Shown here: piece by piece, positions 8,958 through 15,601 of the stretch
How the letters are laid out: each line of letters starts with the position of its first letter
Position numbering within the stretch: the stretch's first letter is position 1
NCBI GenBank assembly: GCA_046317855.1
Contig: JBKCVM010000015.1
Location: 1 to 47,910 of the forward strand
Direction of reading: 5' to 3'
DNA: 47,910 nt
Source: CAIOHW01 sp046317855
Lineage (GTDB): Bacteria; Bdellovibrionota; UBA1018
Notes under the pieces: model-generated
Databases searched by the model: none
Told to the model about the DNA's origin: nothing
The model's input: only the letters and a program-made list of their open reading frames with translations
Program-made: the position numbers and the translations under genes

Positions 8958-9680
8958 TCAGTTCAGTTTTTTCTGTAAAACGAGAGATTGGAGCTTTTGA
9001 GTGAGCTTTGGATTGGGTCTTTCTTTATTCAGGAGCTGAAGAGCTCTGAGTGCTCGCTGTGGGACCCAGAGCCCTTTTCCTCCAGCGTAGTTTCCGGGAT
9101 CAAGAGCTGCAGCCAGTAACGCTTCAGAGGCTCCTGGGGGGTTGAGTTTCAAGACAGTCTCCACTGCCTCGGTTCTCACAACGAGTGCCTTGTCTTTGAG
9201 TAGCCCGAGGGCAATGGACTGGACCTCGGGCGAACGGGCTTGGTCTGGCTTCAGTTGATTCAGGGATTTGAGAACTCCGATGCGCAAAACCCAGCTGGCG
9301 TCTGACTGGAGGGTCTTTAATGTTTTCAGGGAGAGGGGTTGTCCGCGAGGTTTGGAAGCCCAGGCTCCCATGAGAGCGATGTAGCGAGTGCGTTCTGAAT
9401 GCGAAGAGTCTAGCGCGATTTGCTCCAGCCGGGCTGAGCGCTCTTGGGAGGGGGTACCTTTCCAGAGCTTGATGAGGGAGTCGAATGTTGCGTTGGATTT
9501 AGGGCTACCGCCGGAGTGAACATTCAGAGAGTGGATTTGTTTTAAAGGGTCGCCGGGCAGAGAGGCAAAGGCGCTGATCGAGAAGCTGAGAGGCGCAAAG
9601 ATCGCAAAAACCGCATAAAATCGATTCAGGTGAGTGCTGGGTCGAGGGCCCGGCCTTGAGGTCCTCACAAAACTACCCAT
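8958..9680 (-). CDS. Exported HEAT-repeat protein
   Basis: A 240-residue protein with an N-terminal hydrophobic segment (about residues 21-40, ending SAFA) that looks like a Sec signal peptide. The mature part is made of helical pairs typical of HEAT or PBS-lyase-like repeats, such as DASWVLRIGVLKSLNQL and DKALVVRTEAVETVLKL. Such repeats usually bind other proteins, and no catalytic motif is visible. Its start overlaps the end of the upstream membrane-protein gene by 8 bp, so the two are probably translated together. The function is unknown. Confidence 0.82.
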   Translation of the reverse strand: MGSFVRTSRPGPRPSTHLNRFYAVFAIFAPLSFSISAFASLPGDPLKQIHSLNVHSGGSPKSNATFDSLIKLWKGTPSQERSARLEQIALDSSHSERTRYIALMGAWASKPRGQPLSLKTLKTLQSDASWVLRIGVLKSLNQLKPDQARSPEVQSIALGLLKDKALVVRTEAVETVLKLNPPGASEALLAAALDPGNYAGGKGLWVPQRALRALQLLNKERPNPKLTQKLQSLVLQKKLN

Positions 9681-10731
9681 TAATCATCTTCTCAAACTCA
9701 GCGAGTAGGTCAGACTCGCTCTTCTTGTCGTCGCTGATCCCGTCTGAGCTCGGTTTGCTCGAGGGACTTGCGGTGCTGGCAGGTGTAGCTGCCGCCAGGC
9801 TTTGATCGACTTGCTTGGCAAGTTGATCAAGTGAATCTTGGCCTGGCGAAGCCTGCGCTGCTGCTGCCGGAGCTGCTGCCTCAGCGGCGGGAGGTGGAGT
9901 TTGAGCGGCCGCTGCAGCAGCCGGAGCCGGAGCTGGGGCTGTCTGTGTCGCTGCTGCCGCCGGAGCAGGGGCCGGAGCCGGAGCTGTCTGTGTCGCTTCT
10001 GCTGCCGGAGCTGGGGCCGGGGCTGCTGCGGCAGTCTGAGGAGCAGGCGCTCCTGCTCCTGCTGTTGGCGCTGCGCCGGCGTTGGCTCCCTGAGCCAGTT
10101 GGCTTCTCAGGTAAGCGTTTTCTTGTTGAAGGCGTTTGAGGTTGGCTAAGTCGTCTTCGATGACGCTGTACTCTGCCAGCTTGGCCTCAAGGCTTTGGAT
10201 CTTATTTACGAGATCGTCTGAGCCTGAGATCGAGTCTCCGGAGCCTGCAGTCTTGGATCCGCCTGCTTTGGCAAGGATGAGCTCTTTTTCAATGCGGCTT
10301 TTTTCCGCAATCAAAAGCTCCATGGCCTGCGCCTGCTCGCGCATCTTGCCCTCCATCGACAGAACTTTTTCGAGCGTGGCAGGATCTGCTCCACCGGCTC
10401 CCCCAGCCATCAAAGAACGCTGGGACTGAAGCGTAGCTAAAAGAGCAGCGCTTGATTCGGGAGAAGAGGCCTGCATTCCAGCGGGTAAAGTGCCGCCGGA
10501 GACCTTCAGGAGCCCATGGAGCTGCGTCCGGATTTGTTCTGCCTCCGTGAGGAGCTCGGTCAAATAGACTTTGACCACGCTTCCGGGAATTTGATCTTCT
10601 AGGCTAATCTCACGGCGTTTTTTTAAGATCACCCAAGCCGAATAAGAGGCAATTCCTAGGCAAAGAGCCAACGCTTCAAAAAGAAGCGCTTCAGAGGAAA
10701 ACTTTGAAAAGAGATGCACCCAAGAAGTCAT
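9673..10731 (-). CDS. Single-pass membrane protein with a Pro/Ala-rich region
   Basis: A 352-residue protein. Residues about 15-36 form a single membrane-spanning helix (ALALCLGIASYSAWVIL) followed by basic KKRRE, so the rest is probably cytoplasmic. Residues about 115-215 are predicted to be a coiled coil. Residues about 220-300 are an Ala/Pro-rich low-complexity region with repeated APAPA and AATQTAP units. The C-terminal tail contains a short acidic motif (SDLLAEFEKMING). The architecture recalls membrane-anchored polar or scaffold proteins, but no family is recognised. It ends in TAG and is followed by the HEAT gene with an 8-bp overlap. Confidence 0.82.
   Translation of the reverse strand: MTSWVHLFSKFSSEALLFEALALCLGIASYSAWVILKKRREISLEDQIPGSVVKVYLTELLTEAEQIRTQLHGLLKVSGGTLPAGMQASSPESSAALLATLQSQRSLMAGGAGGADPATLEKVLSMEGKMREQAQAMELLIAEKSRIEKELILAKAGGSKTAGSGDSISGSDDLVNKIQSLEAKLAEYSVIEDDLANLKRLQQENAYLRSQLAQGANAGAAPTAGAGAPAPQTAAAAPAPAPAAEATQTAPAPAPAPAAAATQTAPAPAPAAAAAAQTPPPAAEAAAPAAAAQASPGQDSLDQLAKQVDQSLAAATPASTASPSSKPSSDGISDDKKSESDLLAEFEKMING
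9920..10020. repeat. Pro/Ala-coding tandem repeat
   Basis: Two copies of a unit of about 44 bp, marked by GTCTGTGTCGCT at 9941-9952 and 9985-9996, lie inside the membrane-protein gene and encode the TQTAPAPAPA blocks. Such repeats can change in copy number by slippage. Confidence 0.6.
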
Positions 10732-10765
10732 CTTCTCATTAGTGTAGGGAGCGCCTGCTAGCGTG

Positions 10766-11581
10766 TCAAATCGGGCATGACTGTGGCTGCAGGGTGTTTT
10801 GAATGTCTTCGTGGATCAGGCCGTTGGTCGCCAGAATTTCACTGCCCTCAATCTGAAACGGATTCCCAGAAAAGTCCGTCACTTTTCCGCCGGCTTCTTG
10901 AATCAATAGAATTCCGGCAGCTACATCCCAGGGAGAGAGATTGCGCTCCCAAAAACCGTCAAAAACTCCACGCGCCGTAAAAGCTAAATCAAGGGCAGCG
11001 CTTCCGGGTCTGCGAATCGCTCGGGCAATTCCACTCAGTCTTTCAAAGGGCCCCATTTCGAGATGAAGTTCACGTTTTCGGTAGGTGAATCCTGTGGTGA
11101 GCAGAGAGTTTTTGAGTCTTTGGGTTTTTGATACAGTGACGCGTTTTCGAGACCCTCCGCGCAACACCCACGCCCCCTTTCCGAGAGAAGCCCAAGTGGA
11201 TTCTTTTAGGATAGGGTGGTGGATCACTCCAGCTACGATTTGCCCCTGCCATTCGGCGGCAATTGAAACGCAGAACATCGGAAATCCATGCACAAAGTTT
11301 GTGGTCCCGTCGAGTGGGTCGATAATCCAGCGTCCATCGGATGCACCTGCACGAGCCGCCTGAACCTGGCCCGATTCTTCTGCCAGAAAGCCAAAGTCAG
11401 GGCGAGCCTTTCGTAGGATGCGGATCACTGCGGCTTCTGCTTCAAGATCGGCATTGGTGACCAATCCCGCCTGGTCTTTTTCTCTGACTTCAAATGTCTT
11501 TTCAAAATAGCGCGTGAGTACTTTTCCGGCAGCGAGGGCGGCCTGAAGCATGGACTTTTGCAGGAGCTGGGGATTCTTCAT
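10766..11581 (-). CDS. Inositol-1-monophosphatase family protein (SuhB/CysQ-like)
   Basis: A 271-residue Mg-dependent phosphatase of the inositol monophosphatase family, which removes phosphate from myo-inositol phosphate or related sugar phosphates and nucleotides. It shows the metal-binding set: EES (LAEESG), then DPLDGTTNFVHG, and the C-terminal WDVAAGILLIQEAGG motif. The length is typical. The substrate cannot be told from sequence alone, and in many bacteria the homologue SuhB also binds RNA polymerase/NusA in antitermination. The start codon overlaps the upstream aminotransferase stop by 4 bp (ATGA), so the two are coupled. Confidence 0.93.
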   Translation of the reverse strand: MKNPQLLQKSMLQAALAAGKVLTRYFEKTFEVREKDQAGLVTNADLEAEAAVIRILRKARPDFGFLAEESGQVQAARAGASDGRWIIDPLDGTTNFVHGFPMFCVSIAAEWQGQIVAGVIHHPILKESTWASLGKGAWVLRGGSRKRVTVSKTQRLKNSLLTTGFTYRKRELHLEMGPFERLSGIARAIRRPGSAALDLAFTARGVFDGFWERNLSPWDVAAGILLIQEAGGKVTDFSGNPFQIEGSEILATNGLIHEDIQNTLQPQSCPI

Positions 11582-12486
11582 GCGCGGGTCCCAAGCTCCT
11601 CTTGGATGGCAGCATCAAAAGCGCTCCGGATTTTTTGAGTGATCGGGCCAGGATGCCCCGACCCGATTTTTTGGGAGTCCACCTGAGTGACGGCCATCAC
11701 TTCTTTCACGGTTCCAGTGGCAAACACCTCGTCTGCCTCGTAAAGGCGTTCGCGCAAAAAGTAGCTCTCACGCGTTTCGATTCTGAGTTCGCGCGCAATC
11801 TCAATCACTTTTCTGCGGGTGATTCCATCGAGGATTCCTACTGGGAGCGGCGGCGTGCACAAAATCCCGCGCCTGATGTAGAAAATATTGAAGGTGGTTC
11901 CCTCGGTCACGAATCCCTCAAAATCGCAGAGCAGGGCGTCGTCAAATCCCTGTTCTGCGGCTTCAAGGTAGGCAAGCAGGTTGTTGAGGTAGTTTCCAGA
12001 TTTCATTGCGGGGTCCAGGGCGTTGGGGTGGTTTCTAAAGCGCTGGACGATGGCAAGTTTCAGTCCACGACGGAGCTGGTCGGCACTTGGGTTTTCTACA
12101 GGCTGCACGAGGATAGTGTAGAGCGATGGGGTGAGTAGGGCCTTTTTTGAAAAGCCGATGCGGCCCACTCCTCGAGATAAAATGAGTCGGCAGTAGACGT
12201 CTTTGGTAGCATAGGGCTGCTGTTTGAAGTGCTTTAGAGTGCGCTCGCATTCTTGAATGAGCTCTTCTTGAGTTTGGGCAATTCCCAGATTGCAGAGTCT
12301 GGCTGATTGCCAGAGGCGATCCATGTGGGCCTGCATCTGCGAGTGAATGAACCGACCCTCGTAGCTGCGAACGACCTCATAAAGGCTGTCGCCATACAAG
12401 TAACTTCGGTCAAAGACCGAGACCTTTGCTTGAGATGCGGGCAGCAATTCTCCATTCAGGTTTACGACGGCATCAATCTGGACCAT
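11578..12486 (-). CDS. Class IV PLP-dependent aminotransferase
   Basis: A 302-residue fold-type IV aminotransferase of the branched-chain/D-alanine/aminodeoxychorismate-lyase family. The PLP lysine is K162 in the segment AMKSGNYLNN, and the cofactor-phosphate segment FVTEGTTFNIF and the late GTVKEVMAV loop are present. Substrate specificity (IlvE, Dat or PabC) is not settled by these motifs, although the length and general pattern favour an amino-acid transaminase. ATG 12486 is chosen because AAGGG lies just upstream and the beta strand VVNLNGELLP follows it. A GTG at 12498 is the alternative. It is divergent from hflX, with about 70 bp between the starts. Confidence 0.9.
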   Translation of the reverse strand: MVQIDAVVNLNGELLPASQAKVSVFDRSYLYGDSLYEVVRSYEGRFIHSQMQAHMDRLWQSARLCNLGIAQTQEELIQECERTLKHFKQQPYATKDVYCRLILSRGVGRIGFSKKALLTPSLYTILVQPVENPSADQLRRGLKLAIVQRFRNHPNALDPAMKSGNYLNNLLAYLEAAEQGFDDALLCDFEGFVTEGTTFNIFYIRRGILCTPPLPVGILDGITRRKVIEIARELRIETRESYFLRERLYEADEVFATGTVKEVMAVTQVDSQKIGSGHPGPITQKIRSAFDAAIQEELGTRA

Positions 12487-12556
12487 GGTGCCCTTCACTA
12501 TAGATGCCGCCCGGGCTGCTTGTCACCGGCCATCCTGCAGAGTTAGGGTGGTCTCC

Positions 12557-13825
12557 ATGCTCGAAAATACTCAAAGCCTGTTGCCGATTGCGCCGGGAGG
12601 TCAGCGACTCCAAGTGCTCTCGGTTGGAATCGACGACGAGTCGCTCGACGAGCTCGCCAGGCTTTTGGGTACGCTGGGAGTGGATCCGGTGGCCCGGTTG
12701 ATCGTTCACACGCGTTCGATTCACCCCGGAACTTACCTCGGAAAAGGAAAAATCGAAGAAGTGAAGGTACAGCTTGAGGCGCGTGGTGCCCATGCCGTGA
12801 TCGTCGACGTGGATCTTTCTCCCAACCAACTCAAGAACCTTGAAGAGGCCATCGGAAAGCCCGTGCTCGATCGGCAGGGCGTGATTATCGAGATTTTTTC
12901 ACGTCACGCCCGCACCAAGGAGTCCAAGACCCAGGTCGAGCTTGCCAAGCTCCAATACCTGCTGCCCAGGCTCATGCATTTTTGGACACACTTTGAGCGC
13001 CAGCGGGGCGGAATCGGCAACAAGGGCATGGGCGAAAAGCAGATCGAAGTGGACCGCAGACTGGTCAAGAATCGCATGTCGATTTTGCGCGGCAGGCTCA
13101 CCGAGATCGAGAAAGAGCGTCAAGTTCAGCGCTCGGGCCGCAGGGACGTGCTCAAGGTGGCGCTCGTGGGCTATACCAATGCGGGCAAGTCAACCCTTCT
13201 CAATGCGCTCACCGAGAGCCGGGTGCTTGCTGAGGATAAGCTCTTTGCCACCCTGGACGCCTCAGTGCGGGCCCTTGATCCGGACTGCCACCCGCCGGTG
13301 GTGGCGATCGATACGGTGGGATTTATTAGTAGGCTTCCGCCGGGACTCGTGGCGTCGTTTCGCTCCACTCTTGAGGAATTGCATCAAGCCGACTTGCTCT
13401 TGCATGTCGTGGATGGGAGTTCGCCGCTTGCCCGTGAGCAAATGCAGGTCACTGAAAAAGTGCTCGAGGAGCTGGGCGTCGGGGCTACTCCGCGCATCGT
13501 GGTGCTCAATAAAATGGATCAGCTTGGGGACGGCGCCGCTCGAATCCAGGCCCGCGTGATTTTTCCCGGTGCCGAACGCATTTCAGCTCTTTCACGTGAA
13601 GATGTACGCAGGCTTCGGGATCGCGTGCTCTCACATTTTAGGCAGAATCTTGAGGTCTACGAGCTCCTGGTGCCTTTTGCGGAGAGTCGCATGCACGCCA
13701 TGATTCATGCTCACGGGAGTGTGGAGGTGTCGCGCGAGGTCGAAAAGGGCATGTTCTACCGCGTGAGAATGGACGGCGAGTGGGCAGGAAAACTCGGGCT
13801 CAAGCGGTTTGTGTTGGGGGCCTGA
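12557..13825 (+). CDS. hflX: GTPase HflX
   Basis: HflX binds the 50S subunit and rescues or splits stalled ribosomes under stress. The 422 residues include the N-terminal HflX domain (HPGTYLGKGKIEEV, then VDVDLSPNQ...) and a coiled linker with the conserved GGIGNKGMGEKQIEVDRR segment. The G domain has P-loop GYTNAGKST, switch II DTVGFI and NKMD, and a C-terminal domain follows. ATG 12557 is preferred because AGGGTGG lies 6 bp upstream. An in-frame ATG at 12485 would overlap the divergent aminotransferase. The next gene on the same strand starts 46 bp after the stop. Confidence 0.95.
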   Translation: MLENTQSLLPIAPGGQRLQVLSVGIDDESLDELARLLGTLGVDPVARLIVHTRSIHPGTYLGKGKIEEVKVQLEARGAHAVIVDVDLSPNQLKNLEEAIGKPVLDRQGVIIEIFSRHARTKESKTQVELAKLQYLLPRLMHFWTHFERQRGGIGNKGMGEKQIEVDRRLVKNRMSILRGRLTEIEKERQVQRSGRRDVLKVALVGYTNAGKSTLLNALTESRVLAEDKLFATLDASVRALDPDCHPPVVAIDTVGFISRLPPGLVASFRSTLEELHQADLLLHVVDGSSPLAREQMQVTEKVLEELGVGATPRIVVLNKMDQLGDGAARIQARVIFPGAERISALSREDVRRLRDRVLSHFRQNLEVYELLVPFAESRMHAMIHAHGSVEVSREVEKGMFYRVRMDGEWAGKLGLKRFVLGA

Positions 13826-13839
13826 ACGAGAAGGGCATG

Positions 13840-13872
13840 GGAAGGACATTGGAAGGACATTGGAAGGACAAA
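13840..13872 (+). repeat. Triplicated Shine-Dalgarno repeat
   Basis: Three tandem 11-bp units, GGAAGGACATT, GGAAGGACATT and GGAAGGACAAA, lie between hflX and the next start codon. Each carries a GGAAGGA ribosome-binding core, and the last one is properly spaced from the ATG at 13872. Copy number changes by slippage would alter the number of binding sites. Confidence 0.7.
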
Positions 13873-14276
13873 TGAATAAGCAGATGAGTCAGGTCCGAAT
13901 TTTACTTTCAGGTGCTACGGTGGCGCTTTTGACGACCCATCAGGTGGACGCAGGCTATCAAGAAGAATGGCGGTTGTTTGGTGTGCCTGGTGGAATTGAT
14001 TTTTTCTTACTCTTTAACTTCGTGGCGGTGGGCTTTTTGTTGAGCGCTTTGATTCAAAACGCGATCCGGTCTGTGGAGCACGTTTTTTGGCGATTCTTTA
14101 TTCCTGCAACCGGTTTGGTCACGGTGCTGATCCACAGTCTTTTTGCGCTTCAAGGAAGGCCTGAGTTTACCGGATTCTCGTCTGTTCTGATCTTGGGCTT
14201 GGTTTTGGTGACCTCTACTACTGAGTTGGCTCTCTGGTGCCTCATGCGTATGAACCAAAAACCCGATCGAGCTTGA
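13872..14276 (+). CDS. Small integral membrane protein, function unknown
   Basis: A 134-residue protein with three clear membrane segments: about residues 38-60 (DFFLLFNFVAVGFLLSAL), 71-93 (FIPATGLVTVLIHSLFAL) and 101-124 (SSVLILGLVLVTSTTELALW). A weaker hydrophobic N-terminus (ILLSGATVALLTT) precedes them. No family is recognised. The ATG is preceded by the last of three tandem GGAAGGA units. Its 3' end overlaps the convergent truB end by 35 bp. It is likely cotranscribed with hflX. Confidence 0.78.
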   Translation: MNKQMSQVRILLSGATVALLTTHQVDAGYQEEWRLFGVPGGIDFFLLFNFVAVGFLLSALIQNAIRSVEHVFWRFFIPATGLVTVLIHSLFALQGRPEFTGFSSVLILGLVLVTSTTELALWCLMRMNQKPDRA

Positions 14277-15198
14277 ATCCCGACACCCCAGGCTCACTCG
14301 AAAAAACTGCGACTATTCGACCATCGCCGTGGCGGATCACCACATGCCCCAGCTCCCCAAAATCCCGTCTAAGCCTGGCCTTGAGCTCCGAAATATAATC
14401 CACGCGGCCATTTCTCAAAAGTTTCACCTGCTCGGCATCGAGGGTGAGCTCAGGTTTTCCATCAAGCATCCGATCAAACGGAACAAAAGCTGAAAGCCCG
14501 TCCCACGAGCCCGTGCACGCCTCGATCTGAGCCAGGGTCATTGCATCTTCAAGCTTGAAGCGTCCCGAGGCTGTCCGCTCCAGCGTCTCCAGGCAGGCAA
14601 GCGAGCCGAGCCGTTTAGCCAGATCCTGCGCCAGTACCCGGATGTAGGTGCCGGCACTTACGCGCACGCAAAAAGTAGCCTTTGGCGGGGTGTAACTTTC
14701 AATTTCAAAATCCTCGATGAGGCAGGGCACGGGCTTGCGCTCAATCTCGATGCCCTTGCGAGCGAGTTCATGCAGAACCTGTCCGCCCACTTTTTTGGCC
14801 GAGTGCATGGGCGGAATTTGAAGATAGGGGTCGTTGCCAGGCGAGGCGCAAAACGACCGGGCCGACTGCTGGATCACCTCCAACGATGCGGGAAGGGTTG
14901 ATGTGGTCTCGTTTGCGGGCTCCGTGCAGTCACCAGAAACCGTCGTTTGGCCAAAACGGATCACTCCTCGGTACTCCTTGGTGGATCCGAGAAAGTAGCG
15001 CGAAAGCTTGGTGCCTTCTCCGATGCAGACAACCAGGAGTCCAGTGGCAAACGGATCCAGGGTGCCGCCGTGGCCCATTGCGGGAAGCGCCTTTTTTGCG
15101 ACCCCCGTTTTTGCAGAAAGCAGGCGACGCAGCTTTGCCACGACATCAAACGATGTCATGCCCGCTTGCTTGTGAATGAGCAGGCAGCCATCCCGCAT
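14242..15198 (-). CDS. truB: tRNA pseudouridine-55 synthase TruB
   Basis: Makes pseudouridine at position 55 in the T-loop of nearly all tRNAs. It is a 318-residue protein with the catalytic aspartate D48 in the motif GGTLDPFATG, and with the LGSTKEYRG and PPMHSAKKVGG segments and the SAGTYIRVLAQDL motif. The C-terminal PUA-like part is included. It is the last gene of the rimP-nusA-infB-rbfA-truB series, 10 bp after rbfA. The tail overlaps the convergent small membrane-protein gene by 35 bp, and no terminator is visible there. Confidence 0.96.
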   Translation of the reverse strand: MRDGCLLIHKQAGMTSFDVVAKLRRLLSAKTGVAKKALPAMGHGGTLDPFATGLLVVCIGEGTKLSRYFLGSTKEYRGVIRFGQTTVSGDCTEPANETTSTLPASLEVIQQSARSFCASPGNDPYLQIPPMHSAKKVGGQVLHELARKGIEIERKPVPCLIEDFEIESYTPPKATFCVRVSAGTYIRVLAQDLAKRLGSLACLETLERTASGRFKLEDAMTLAQIEACTGSWDGLSAFVPFDRMLDGKPELTLDAEQVKLLRNGRVDYISELKARLRRDFGELGHVVIRHGDGRIVAVFSSEPGVSGFKLDRVFGSYA

Positions 15199-15208
15199 GA
15201 GAGCGCCT

Positions 15209-15601
15209 TCAGTCTTTTTTGGGTTCGGATGAGATCTGCTTCAAGAGTTCGTTCACCCGGAAGGTGTTCTCGAAACCTTTGTCTTCTTTAAAAGTCAGAT
15301 TTGGAATGTGGCGAATGCTTAAGACTGACGCCATGTGGCGGCGCAGGTACCCTGCGGCAGAAGTGAGTCCCTTGATGCAGGCTTGTAGTGCGGCCTCTTC
15401 TTTGGGCGTGCGGCCACTCTGCGGATCAGCAAGTCCACCCAGTAGGGTCACTAGTACTGTGGCCTGGCTTCCGTCCTGGGTCACCGTGCAAGAGGTAAAA
15501 GTAGCACCCGTCACGCGAGGGTCCTTGATCTCGCGCGGAACTACTTTTGCCAGTTCTTCGATGATCACGGCCTCGAGCCGCGCTCTGCGTACGGCTTGCA
15601 T
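15209..15601 (-). CDS. rbfA: Ribosome-binding factor A
   Basis: RbfA is a KH-fold 30S maturation factor needed for processing the 5' end of 16S rRNA and for cold growth. The 130-residue length and the N-terminal segment RRARLEAVIIEELAKVVPREIKD, followed by VTGATFTSCTVTQD and the late RHIPNLTFKED motif, match the family. The start ATG overlaps the infB stop by one base (TAATG), so translation is coupled. Confidence 0.95.
   Translation of the reverse strand: MQAVRRARLEAVIIEELAKVVPREIKDPRVTGATFTSCTVTQDGSQATVLVTLLGGLADPQSGRTPKEEAALQACIKGLTSAAGYLRRHMASVLSIRHIPNLTFKEDKGFENTFRVNELLKQISSEPKKD

Noticed and set aside
9920..10020. A CRISPR array or other functional repeat array.
   Set aside because: The repeat encodes Pro/Ala-rich protein sequence within an intact gene, with no spacer pattern. 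No CRISPR array occurs in this window.
13809..13872. An upstream start for the small membrane protein at 13809.
   Set aside because: The upstream codons overlap hflX and the triplicated ribosome-binding units, and the ATG at 13872 has the best spacing.
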